From Trametopsis cervina (taxonomy: Eukaryota > Basidiomycota > Agaricomycetes > Polyporales > Irpicaceae), in contig MU278366.1 of NCBI GenBank assembly GCA_022385755.1, positions 124,001 through 188,000 on the forward strand: DNA of 64,000 nt, written 5' to 3'. Both the position numbers and the translations under genes were made by a program. The notes under the pieces are model-generated. The model had not been told where the DNA came from. It did not search any database and was given only the letters and a program-made list of their open reading frames with translations. Below, piece by piece: positions 45,564 to 56,578 of the stretch (positions are counted from its first letter, which is position 1; the number at the start of each line of letters is the position of its first letter).

Positions 45564-47440
45564 CTACCGCCAGGGCTGCTCAGCAACGTCCGGCTGGAGG
45601 CTGATCCACGACTCCCCTACGCCCGAGCCGTAGCCGCTACTTTCAACATCTGCATCTGAACCGTGATCAGACTCGTGTTCCGCATCCGACACAGGTGCGG
45701 AGCCTGCTGGTGCTTGGTGCGCTTGGGGGGCAGCTTGGGCTGGATGGGGAGCAGGAACGGGGGGAGGAAGCGGAGTGACGTGAGGAGGAACAGGAAGAAT
45801 GGCGTTATGGATGGAAAGAATGAAGTGTGGGAGAACCAGCAGACTATCCAGCAATATCGAGGGAAGTTTGGATGCGATCGTATACGTCCAGGCTGATAAC
45901 GAATATCAGCAATAGATGGTTGAAGCAGCATAATCATATCTTACCTCCGGCACCAACTGCAATTCTATCACCTCTAATCCACCGATGAATACTTGCTAAT
46001 ATGGCTTGAAGATACGTGCTCCTGGCGGCAAGGGGGCCTTTTCCACCGTGACTAATTACATCTGCCAGAGTCTTTACGAAGCGGGAGGTATCCGATTGCC
46101 GTCTCACTACATTCGTCCCGATATTTGTACTGCCCGCGAGAACATTCGCAAACGCAGCGCCGTAGGTAGTCTTTTCCGAGGCGCTCCAGTCGATGGTCGC
46201 CCTCTCCACGTCGCTATCGCGCGGGGCCTGCTGCTGCAGCGCTGCAAAGTTGCCGACGTCTACGACGACGACGCTTATATTCTTCATCGATCGTGCGTGC
46301 GATTCGTGCTTTTCAGTGACCGCAGCAATACGAATCTCTCTACGAAGGACCTCGACGCCACGGAGAGTAGCAGCAGCGCTCATCGCTTGTGCACCAGAAA
46401 ACGGTAGACCGACCCGTCCGTCTATCGCGGGTAGACATACGACTATGCTCTTCTTGTCATGTCGCGGCGAATTGCGCATGAGAGGAAGCAGGGATTGTAT
46501 GACTTGCAACGGAGTAAAGTGCGTGGCTTGCAGGTAGGCAGGGTATGCGTCTTGCATTCCCAAGTTCTCGAGGGGTCCGAGAGATGGTGTGACGTGTGAA
46601 GCGGGTAAAGTGATCAGAGATACAACGGAGTGGATGTAGAGTTGGGATGTAGGGGCGCTGTGTGGATCCCCGGATGCTGTGATGGGGAATCGGCGGGACA
46701 TTGTGGACGACAGAGAGCGTAAGAAATACGGAATGGTGGCGGGCTGTTGGACCTTTAGTCTCAACATATAGCGTAGGTCGGAACGGTGCTTACCTCGCTG
46801 GGATCGAGAACGATAGCGCGAACATATCCATGCGTATGCGGTTCGATCTCACGGACAGCATCCGGTGTACACACACTGGTGATGACAATGTATCCTTGCG
46901 CTTCGAGGTTCAATATCAGTGGCAGGCCAAGAGGAGTGTCTCCTCCGAGTACAACTAGCACACGGTTAGCGGTGAAAGTAGCTTCAATGATGCGAATCTG
47001 TACGCACCAACCACTTGTCTCCTCTCGCCATCATGGCTCGTTGCGGCAACCCTATGTCTCCTTGGCCTCCCAAGCGGCATCCGATACATAAGACCATATC
47101 CCGTGAGCACCCCTACGCCTACAATTCCAACGCCCAAGCTTGCAGCCTTCCATGGATGCGCGCCTGCCCAATCCAAAGACTTCTCGAACGCCGACTTCGG
47201 GACCGGCAAAGGCGGAGGAGGCGGAGGCACCTCAAACGCTCCGAGGCTAGGCATCTTAATCTCGGGCAGTGGTGGCAGCGACTGAGGCCAGAAACGAGCG
47301 AGGTCCTCCTGAAGTCGCTGGAACGCGTACTTTACGTTTGGGAGGTCTGCGGTCACCGTGTGAATCGTGCTGAAGATGACTTCTTCGACATATTGTATTT
47401 GTTCTTCGACGTTCTCTGCTGTTGGGAGCGCGAGAGGCAT
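45564..47440 (-). CDS. DUF1776 family protein (Rossmann-like, fungal)
   Basis: Four exons (47440-47008, 46954-46794, 46743-45945, 45892-45564) give 573 aa in phase. Another ATG lies 18 nt upstream (47,458); I chose the second because MPLALPTAENVEEQ matches the usual family start. After a proline-rich segment there is one hydrophobic helix (V-G-I-V-G-V-G-V-L-T-G-Y), then V-V-L-G-G-D-T-P-L-G-L-P-L, which resembles an SDR nucleotide-binding turn, then P-A-T-I-P-Y-F-L-R-S-L. The C-terminus is proline-rich and acidic and ends near E-S-S-G-Y-G-S-G-V-G-E-S-W. The family is fungal and of unknown function; its fold is related to short-chain dehydrogenases. The 3' end is copied as relics near 32.7 and 40.8 kb. 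Confidence 0.82.
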
Positions 47441-47922
47441 TTTGGATGTCCCTTTCAAGTGACCGTAGTGAGAGGAAGTGCCAGGCGGTGGTCGATGCTG
47501 ATATGCCGAGTCTAATTAGTGCTGCCGCGGCCGTGCGGCAGTTCAAGAATGAATCACGTGATTCATTGAAGCATGTTCGTCTTCTCGACAGTATTTACCT
47601 TTTAAGTTCACACCAAAACGTCTTATGCATGAACGGCCAAGCAGGGGGCGATGCAGCAGGGACATGGTTCGCGCCACCTCACACACGCAGGATACGTAAA
47701 TTGAAGGTTTCATCCACGTTGCTTGATGCGTTCGAGTAGGGAATGCCAGAGCAGGGCCCAATGAAGTTTCAGAGACGGGACGTGTCACCCAGGAGTTTAA
47801 GTTCTGTTGGTATAAAAGAGGGGAATAACCCCGACAGTATTACTCGGTCTACTGTACTTAACATGTCTGCTACAATATCCATTCTCAGCAGAACATGACT
47901 GAAATCCTCTCATGCATGCACA
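47441..47922. other. Spacer between DUF1776 and SGNH hydrolase
   Basis: No gene seen; it contains the DUF1776 promoter side and the hydrolase 3' side. Confidence 0.4.
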
Positions 47923-49436
47923 CTAATCAAGTCTCTTCTGGAAGCTGCTAACACCACCATAGAACTCCGTGAAGATCTCCAACGGGAACGCCTTCGCGAT
48001 CGCAGTGTATCCCGCAACGTTCGGGTGGAGGAAGTCTCCCGAGTTGAACTCGGGGTTGAGCTGGGACGGGTTCTTCGGGTCGCGCACGATAGCGTCGAAG
48101 TCGATGACATGGTCGAACCAGCCGCTCGTCTTGATCCAGTTGTTCACGCGCTGACGCGTCTTCTCGCGCTGCGGGTCGCTGTACGGCTGGATCGTGCTGT
48201 TCGGCGCGCCGAACGGCGTGATGGTCGCAGCGAACATCGGTATCCCGAGCTCGTGCACGCGCACGATGATCTGCTTGTATGCCTGGATGAGACGGTCGCC
48301 GATGATTTGTTGAGACGTCGCGTCGGTGGGTTCGACACCGATGTCGTTGACACCCTCGAAGATCATGGCGTAGCCGACACCGGACTGGGAGATGATGTCG
48401 CGCTCGACACGGCCGGCTGCGGCGGGACCGAGACCATCTGCGAGGATACGGTTTCCACCGGCGGCTTGGTTGAAGACACCAATGTTCTTGGTCAGGAGGT
48501 TCTGCTGCATGCGGCGAAGAACCAGGTCAGGCCATCTGAGAGGGACGAAATTGAGTTTTCCGCTCATATATGCGCTGATAAGTAAACATACCTGTTGTTG
48601 GCGTTGTTGTCACTGCCACGTCCGTCGGTGATAGAGTCACCAATGATACCGAGAGCCTTGGTGGTAGGAGGGGACCACACCTCAACGGCGCTAACGTAGT
48701 ACCTGTAATTTGATTTCGTTAGCACGGTAATTGATTTCGTTATGCCCGTGAGACGTACCAGTGGGCAGCACTCTGGATACTCGGGTTGGTGATTGTCAAG
48801 TTGGTCGCGCTGACTTCGTTTCCGTTCGCCCACCAGGAGATGGTCCTGCTTCCGGGGTGGGAAGTGATCAGGTTGGTGGTCTGTCCGGTCGCGAGGTAGA
48901 TGGTGACGGTGATCATAGACTGAGGCTGAACGGGGAAATTCAGGGGGTCCGAGACGGCGAGCCCTGCGTTCGGGATAACGATGGACGAGTTTCCGCTGAA
49001 AGTCACCGTTTGGAGGGTCTTCGGCTGAATTGCGCTAGCACCCGCCGAGCCGTTGAATGGCAGGGCGACGGTGACGGCGGTGATGGGGAGGGGTGTAACA
49101 CCGAACGCGTTCGAGAAACGCAGCCTGATCTGGGGGCCACCGATGGACATGTGCAGTGTCTGGCGGATGGTGGTGTCGACCCAGGTCACATTGGTACCGT
49201 TCTGCGCGAAGGAAATACGAAATAAGTTCCTCGAACGGTTCACAGAGTAGAGCTAGACTTACGAAAGGAGGAGGAGGGAGGTTGGCGGCCTCGGTCAGCT
49301 GCGGCATGGATGTCCAGGTGTCTACCCAGTGGCCACCGAGGAAGGAAGGCCATATTTTGCCAGCAGGAACGGCTGCGACACCGTGCATGACCGTCGCGGC
49401 GGCGACAAGGAGCGTGCGCAGGCTGAGGGCGACCAT
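47923..49436 (-). CDS. Secreted SGNH-type (GDSL) esterase/lipase
   Basis: Four exons (49436-49263, 49201-48759, 48702-48592, 48535-47923) give 446 aa in phase. A signal peptide of about 22 residues opens the protein. An N-terminal beta-rich domain with W-V-D-T-W and W-V-D-T-T-I-R-Q precedes the SGNH hydrolase domain. That domain has block I G-D-S-I-T-D (Ser229), block II G-G-N-R-I, block III G-V-N-D-I-G and block V D-F-L-H-P-N (Asp410, His413). All four catalytic or oxyanion positions are present. Such enzymes cleave acyl or acetyl esters, often on polysaccharides, outside the cell; the substrate is unknown. A TATA box lies 70 bp upstream. Confidence 0.9.
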
Positions 49437-49505
49437 GTTGAACGAAAGGTGGGCGGGTAAGAGTGCCTACAAATCGTACAAGGAACAGCCTCGCCATCCT
49501 CGAGT

Positions 49506-49512
49506 TTATATA
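49506..49512 (-). promoter_or_regulatory. TATA box of the SGNH hydrolase gene
   Basis: TATATAA on the minus strand, about 70 bp before the ATG at 49,436. Confidence 0.65.
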
Positions 49513-51225
49513 GCGTGTACACTGACGGCTAAGGAGTATTAGCCCTGGGGTAGACATCATTCCCCGCATTCGCGGTCGGGGGCGGCGCGGGGTTCGACTG
49601 GGGTTGGATTAGCTGCGAAAGGATGCGCATGACCGCATAAAACGCGGCGGACCGTCAGATTGACGGAATTGATATTGACTTGCAGTGAAATCGCTGGTCA
49701 GCTGGTGGGCGAGTGCGGGTTGCGAGATCATTCGGCCGAGGAATCAGCGGCACGAACGACTCAGACCGTAAACTCCTTCTCACCAAACGTGCATCGCAGG
49801 ACGCAGAAAAGGTCCCGAGAGCCTTCAGCTGACTTCAACGCATCTTGCGGGATATTTATATCCGTTCTAATGGTCGTCCTGATCGACGTCGACGTCAACG
49901 GCAGTCGTACGGCTCGCAAGTATGCGCAAGGGACGGCCTCGTCAAACAGGGGGCGGTGGGGTCACTGTTGCTCGCAGGTTGCTCACCCGCCCCGGATTTA
50001 GCATCAACCATCGCTAGTGCCTGGACTATGCTGCTCAAGCTGGGAGCCGATGAGGTCCTCGAATTGTTCGTGGCGGTGGTGAACAGAAGAGACGCGGACC
50101 GCATCGGGGAGTTCAATATGAGGTCAAGCCAGGTGCGTCACAGTAGACTCGGTGCAGCTACCACCGGTACCGTATGTCGTGCTCTACGATAGACACGAGG
50201 CCAATGATACAGTATGTGGCATATTCTGTGCAGTCTCTCACTGTGCTTACCAAGATGACCAGTGTCCATGGTGGCCGCGGTTGAGCTCCTCTCTCAAGTT
50301 CCTCCCGCATGAAACCTGCATGAATAACCCCCACCACGGACGCATTCCTTGCCATAGGGGTCGTCGATTCTCTTCCACTGTATGCGCAGCGTCGGCAGGC
50401 TGGACACTCGAACATTGGCCGACTATGCAAGACCTCAATGCCGAACATACGTATGCAATTCCCAAATTGAAACGCGGAGGCACGGTCAGACGACGTGGTT
50501 ACGATTTCGATATTCGTCAGTCCGATATTCAAAAGTAAGCAGTCTTTGTTTCCGATATTCAATACGCTAAAGTGTCTTTATTGAAATTACCTTGGGACCC
50601 TGGCTTTACGCATTCCCTCGGACAGCGCCCCAACTGCGGATCCGACCTACGCCCAAATCCGAATGCCCCTAACGTAGAACTGTGGTCTTTTGGCGGGCAG
50701 AATTCAAGTATCGCGCCCAGAGGTTACCACTGGACAGGAAAGGGAAGAAAGTGGTGCTCGATTCTGCTGACGGTGAATAGCCTCGAAAACCCCTTGTCGG
50801 TGTATGCTCTATGTTGTCTATAACCTTTGAATGCAGTGCAATACGGCATGGGAGCTTTCACCGTCTACGTGAAAGGACCTTGGCCTTGAACGTCTGTGAA
50901 GTAGGCCCCAAGCTTTTCGGACTTAAGAGCCTACCCTTCAAAGATAGGTCATACAAGAAGGCCGCAACTATAGAACATCGTGCAGCTGGTCGCAACAAGG
51001 GCGCACTTTACCTCAACTTCAAGTTACTCCACAATGATGCTTGGACTTGATTGAAGAGTTTGGAGATATTCAATCATGCAAAAGCCAGGTACGCTGATGA
51101 GAGTATGATTATATGTTACAATATCTATACAGTCCGTGAAATATGCAGTATCCCTTGTCCATGGCGTATCTCCCAGCAGGTGAGTCCATCTCAGAGTCCC
51201 TTTACTAGATGCGTTTCGCTATACA
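49513..51225. other. 1.7 kb with no confident gene
   Basis: One GC-rich stretch on + at about 49,940-50,145 reads like an exon (G-A-V-G-S-L-L-L-A-G... L-G-A-D-E-V-L-E-L-F-V-A-V-V) with helical, repeat-like character, but I cannot connect it to other exons. The rest shows only short frames. Confidence 0.35.
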
Positions 51226-51819
51226 CTAGATGCTTTCACGCTTAATGAAGCGATCGCCATCGCACGCAGCAGCTGCCGCCCAACTCTTGAATCGCCCTCT
51301 TCCAGTCTGCGCTTTCCACCACAAAGCAGACGTACAAACGTCCCTCGTCGTCCTCCACCGCAGTAGTGCCCATCTCCGCGCCTCCATCGCCGCCATACTA
51401 GCGCAATGCAGCATATTCGCCTTCATCAGCTTCTGCTCCTGCACCTCCCAGCTCTTTGCCTTCCGTCGCGCGCTCTCCTCCAGAATCCGGTCCCACTGCT
51501 CTACGGTGTTGTCAGCGTAACGGTAATCCCGCCATGTACGCTCTGCATCTCGCGCCGCTTCACCCCTTCCTGCGCGTTCTTCGTCGGCAAGCACCGTCCT
51601 CAGTCCGGATTTTCTTGGGTCGTATGTGCTTCCGCTGGAGGCAAGTACGGCCATAGAATGTTCGAACTTCTGGCGGGTGGCGACGAACGCGGCGTCATTG
51701 TGGTTTACACGCTTCTGCTCGTAGAGCCAATAATTTGTGTCTGCTTTCTCGTCGTAGCAATGCGATAGCATGCAGTCGTAGACGGCACGAGTACGGTCGT
51801 ATAGCGGCGCGAGTTTCAT
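51226..51819 (-). CDS. Uncharacterised 197-aa charged protein
   Basis: A single open frame from ATG 51,819 (MKLAPLYDRTRAVYD...) to TAG at 51,226. The ATG follows directly on a good splice acceptor (TTTCAG) whose donor lies at about 51,880, and the frame upstream has a stop, so a 5' UTR intron is likely and this ATG is the probable start. The protein is rich in Arg, Ala, Glu and Trp and predicted mostly helical, with no signal peptide or membrane helix. I do not recognise it. Its third codon positions are GC-rich, as in neighbouring real genes. Confidence 0.5.
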   Translation of the reverse strand: MKLAPLYDRTRAVYDCMLSHCYDEKADTNYWLYEQKRVNHNDAAFVATRQKFEHSMAVLASSGSTYDPRKSGLRTVLADEERAGRGEAARDAERTWRDYRYADNTVEQWDRILEESARRKAKSWEVQEQKLMKANMLHCASMAAMEARRWALLRWRTTRDVCTSALWWKAQTGRGRFKSWAAAAACDGDRFIKRESI

Positions 51820-51879
51820 TCTGAAATCAAGCTCGTGATAATGTGCATGTCCCGAATACGTTCCAGAATTTGAAACGTA

Positions 51880-52732
51880 CCTCGTCGGACTATCTGGTCA
51901 CTGAGCAGTAGAAACGAGAGGGGCGGGGTACACAAGCTTAATGTTGAACATCATGGGGAGATATCCTCCAATATATAACGCAAACCAATTTTCTACCCAT
52001 GCCAGGATCACTGTACCGTCCGAACGCAAAGGAGCGTGCGTTGAGATGGTAATGAGCATCGTGCTGACAACATTGTAATGCAATGGGAGTAAAAAGAAGC
52101 CAGCCCTGATAGCTGTCAACGAATACAATACCGTTACGACGCTCCCGTTTGTACAAAGTAACAGAAGACGTAGCGATGTAACGACGAGTACAATCGCCAC
52201 AATTATTCAACATTGCTAGCCCTTGGTTACGGCGTCTCTGGCGTGCCATGTCCTGGGTCCGTCTGCCAGAGATACTTTGATCCAAGTCGCGGCGTTGCAG
52301 ATTACAGTACCCAGACTGGCACGCATTCATCGAACTCAATCCTTCAGCTGCAGGACGAAGTGGGCAGCGATGCATAACATGGTGTAAGGTGCCATTGGAC
52401 GAGAGCACTCGCCCAAGTATGCAGAGGTGCTGAATTGAGAACATTGGTGGCTCGAAGGTAACGAACAGAACGCGGTTCGAAGCAGAGCAGGACGCGTTTG
52501 TGTTGCTGTTCCGACGCGGCGCAATCAGCGTTCCGCCACGCAAAATTGCAACGGCGCCCGATCGGAGTTCCGATCGTCGTTTACGCGACTTGTTCTGACA
52601 AGCTCCCCTATGGGATGACCATTTACTCCTGCCACAATCAACAGAGTGTCAACGCATCAACGGACTCGACTTTCGCGCAAAACGCGACCACGATCCCCAT
52701 CTGTATTTTAAACACGCTTCTTTGCAGCGCGC
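51880..52732. other. Region upstream of the 51.8-kb gene and of the large + gene
   Basis: Several open frames on - (for example 51,898-52,200, hydrophobic) overlap without splice support. No gene called. Confidence 0.35.
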
Positions 52733-55700
52733 ATGTCGTCGTCGACGCGCTATTCGAGGTCGAACAGCCCGACGCGGTCTACGGCTTATACTGGAACGAC
52801 GTTCAACCCGCCCCAGCTCGCGAATGTGGTGAAGAAACTCGCTATTGAGGGAAAGGCGGAGCGAGGGCCGGATGGGAAAGGTGATGGAGCAGCGGTGAAG
52901 ATGTATCTTAGGGTGAGCTCGTATGTTCAGTCTTGTAGGTCGTCTGAGTGCTAATAATTGGTGTTCTTGAAAAGATTGCGCTGCCCTTGAACAGTATAGT
53001 ACCAGGCAGCACGATTCCGTTATTCAAAGGTGAGTCTCTCTCACGTCTACGAGTGCTCTTACCCTAACATTGCCTGTTGACAGAGGAGAACCTGAAGATT
53101 CTTGATTCACAAGTGCATCCCTTGGACACTAACTCTGTCCCTTACAATTTCTCTTCATCAACAAGCCCTCTACTAAGGAAGGCCGGACGAGCTCTTAATC
53201 TCCCTGCTCGTCTGAGGGACTCATATATGTCTCTCTTCGGATCCTCGGCGTCTTCATCCTCCTCCTCGTCCAGTGCCGCTCCCTTGGACGACAGGTACAC
53301 CGGCCATATTCTTGTCAGCGGCTACCATGTCTCGTATGTGCTTCCCAAAGAGCTTCCCCCGAGGTCGGGGTCCAGCGGTAGTATCGGGAGAAGAGCAACA
53401 TCCCCTGAAATACAATTCATGGCCGCAATCGACATGTGGGCCCCTTTCCTCACCAAACCACCGTATTCTCCCTACCTGGTAAGTGTAGAGCTTTTCGCTC
53501 CCGGTTTATTGTGTGCTGATGAGCCTACCCTTAGCTATCTCTACCAGTACCGAGATGCCTCTCAAATCACATTCGCCTGCGCATATTCCCCCCACAAGCA
53601 ACCAGTATGTCTTCCTCCCTGGCTTCGTTGTCCTCGGCTGAGGGTGAAGCAACCACATGGGATCTAACCTCGGATCCTCACGTCACACGAAGTGCGTCGA
53701 AGCGGCTGTCGCGTTCGAGCTCGTACCAAAACTTTGCGGATGAGGACACCAGCGACTCGTCGACCGCAGGATTTTCGGATGGGTATGGTATCCAAGGGTC
53801 GTTCCCCAGCACGGATCGAATGCGGGTGCGATGGGCTGCTCCGATGAAGTCGAGCGATGTTCCAGAGACGAGCGATGGCAGAAGGCGCGTTGGGATCCGG
53901 GAGGTGAAGAGCGACTTAACTTGCACCGTTCTGGATACCGTCCGGAGCAAAGGGAAGGACCGAGGAAGGGACGATGATGACGACGAGGACAACAGTGAAG
54001 GAGTTGCGATGAGATTGGAATACAGCGCGATATGTAAAGGTGTATGGTTCCCCGGAGTGGCCACCATGCTGGGGATGGACGTCAGTTTAGATGTAGGAGA
54101 CAGTGAAGTTACATGGGCACCGGACGAACCTTCGAAATGGTCCGTTACGGGCGGCGCTGGGTTTACTGGCTTCGCTGTCGGACCTCCATCGCGGACTCCG
54201 GTATCAGCACAGTCGTCCGCAGATGCGCCCTCAATATACGTCCTCCCGTCTACCCCGAACGGTCACCTGGAAGATCGGAAAACCAATGGGCATGCAATCC
54301 ATACGTCAACGTCTTCGGCCTCACTGCTCCGCGCACCTCTTCCTTCTTCCCAAAGTATAGACGACTCATTTGAAAGTTCCCCTGCCACAACACCGTTATC
54401 ATCCATCGCTTCGCTGGCCACAATCTCCTCTAGCCCCGAACGCAGGAGAAGCAGAGCCTCCTCCGTTGGCGCGCGGACGGATACCGACGCAGAAGCTCCA
54501 GAACCTGTTCGGCACCCCAAGGTTCCTATATCTATTCACCTGAATATGAATGAGCTCCTGCCACCACAAAAGGGCATCTTCACGTTCAGCGTCTCAGGGA
54601 CCGTCGTGGTCGTACCGCGCAACAACCCCTTCCTGCTTTCACGAGCCTCCTCCGAGGGCTCTTCTGTGGGGAGCATGGACCCGCTCCCCCTTCCACAGTT
54701 GCGTGTTCTCTCTGCCGAGAGAGAGATGATGACGAGCGTGCTACGGAATGAAATGGACGACTCGGCGTTAGACATATACAACTCCAAAGGGAAGATCAGC
54801 GACCCGCAGGCGAGGCGAACGGTGCTGCAACCTGGCGGCCAGACGAAATGCGGCTCCGACGGCGCACGACTAGTTGTGCGCTCGCTGACCTCGCCGTCTT
54901 CATTCGCGTATCGTTCGCGCCAGGACGACTCCGTAGACAATTCGCGTCGTCCTCCCAGTCGACCCAGAACACCAAGCAACGGTTTGCCGCGACAAATGTC
55001 CTCCACAGCTCTCCGCCAGACGTTCCTGATGGGCACCCCAAAGCCGAAGAGGGATGGACCGTTGATGATTCCTCGTGTGAACGCGAAAATCACGCCGCTC
55101 ATACCTCGCGGACATTCCATACCAAACGAATATGCCGTCCGCGTATCTCTCCCAGCACCATCTGACTCTGACTCGGAGTGGCTGGAATTCGGACTCGCTC
55201 AGCACCCCGAGAACGTTAATGACGGAGAGGTGACTCCCAAGCAGAGGCCGAGTAACGGTGATGCGAAAGGCGGCTCTTTGCCCCCTCAAGTTCAAGTCGC
55301 GAGCGCGAGCTACGAAGGAGTGCCTGTACGATTTGAGACGAGCACTATCGTGAAGCCGGACAGCAAGTTACCCGCCTTGGGTCTGACCTTTGAGGAGACG
55401 AGTACAAAGGAGTGGATGACCTGGGTGAGAGTCCATATCGGAGAAACGGGTGGCGGGACGATGGAGGTTGTCTATCTCGTGAAGACGGATCAGGATACGA
55501 AGAAGACAGCGAAGAGGAGCAAGAAGCACGGTGCTGCCTTGACTGTTCTACTTCCCACCTTTTCCCTCCCCGTTGGCGTCATGGAAGTATTTATTGAAAC
55601 ACAGACTGGTAAGATGACCCGTCATTTCGGTTTAATCAAGCTGCTGATCTCCGCTACAGAATTTGAACTCACAGCGCTCCAGCACAATTTTACTCACCAG

Positions 55701-56387
55701 CAAACATCAGCGAAGGGCCGGACTCTGACCCAGTACTCTCTGGAAGAGTACTTCTATCCAAGTTTGATCGTCGCTCTCACTCCCGCTTCCTCCCCTTCCG
55801 GCTCAAGTCCTTTCTACATCTGGGGCGCTCTTGCCGTTGTCCTATGTATCATGTCGACGGCGATGGCCCTTCATGTCATGGCAAGCAATCACACTCTACA
55901 GGCCGAGCTTCAGCAGTCCCAGCAAGCCTTGGAGGCTTGTTCAAAGATCCCCCTGGACCTGCCTGCTGTTGAAACCGAGACAGTGACGATCACTTCCGTC
56001 ACTACTATCTATGCCACACCGACCGGGGCTCAGCACGAACCGCGACACGCTTCTGGGCCGTCGTCCCAGTCGCAATCGGAGACCCAAGTCTCATCTTCAC
56101 GGCCAGCAGAAACTCTCACGACGACCAGCACAACGCCCTCATCCACCGTATTGAGTACGGTGACGCCTACAGTCCCCGTGCCTACCACATCCTCTACGCC
56201 CCAATCCACCGAGGACGCACTGCTGCCCCTCGGTGACATGCCATTCCTCCTTCCTATTAAATTTGACTTTTCTGCCTTCGAGATCCCGGACACCGCCCGC
56301 GACGCAGCCCAGGTTGTGTTGCGCGGGCTCGGCATCGCATGGCAGTTCTGTCGAAAAGTATATCACTACCCCCTGGACCCACCCTAG
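52733..56387 (+). CDS. Large uncharacterised protein with C-terminal membrane helix
   Basis: Exons 52733-52912, 52975-53029, 53084-53478, 53535-55608 and 55660-56387 give about 1,143 aa in phase. The intron at 55,609-55,659 is 51 nt with GTAAGA/CTACAG ends and reads open, so it is likely but not certain. The N-terminus is low complexity (MSSSTRYSRSNSPTRS), followed by conserved-looking segments G-H-I-L-V-S-G-Y-H-V-S-Y-V-L-P and P-R-C-L-S-N-H-I-R-L-R-I-F-P-P. Long Ser/Pro/acidic linkers separate beta-rich parts such as I-H-L-N-M-N-E-L-L-P-P and G-I-F-T-F-S-V-S-G-T-V-V-V. Near the end is one strong membrane helix (W-G-A-L-A-V-V-L-C-I-M-S-T-A-M), a short coiled coil and a Ser/Thr-rich segment. 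Topology suggests a membrane-anchored protein with a large N-terminal domain. No function recognised. Confidence 0.8.
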
Positions 56388-56578
56388 TTTTTCTGATACT
56401 CGGACTGGACGATACTGTTGTCTGTCTGTGCTCTTAGATGTACGTGTATAATCGCACATTGCTGTAATGTAATACCCGTTATTCAGAATCGGTTACTATT
56501 ACCCCACGAGCTGACTAGTTTATGTGCTGTATGTAGCTAATAAATACGTATAATATTAGGTGTGAGTAAAGATCGCCG

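Noticed and set aside
1..45900. Transposable element as the cause of the repeats
   Set aside because: No LTRs, terminal inverted repeats, or transposase, integrase or reverse transcriptase segments were seen; segmental tandem duplication explains the pattern.
48025..48585. Long plus-strand open frame opposite the SGNH hydrolase
   Set aside because: Shadow of GC-rich codons; no splice logic or recognisable content, while the minus strand carries full catalytic motifs.
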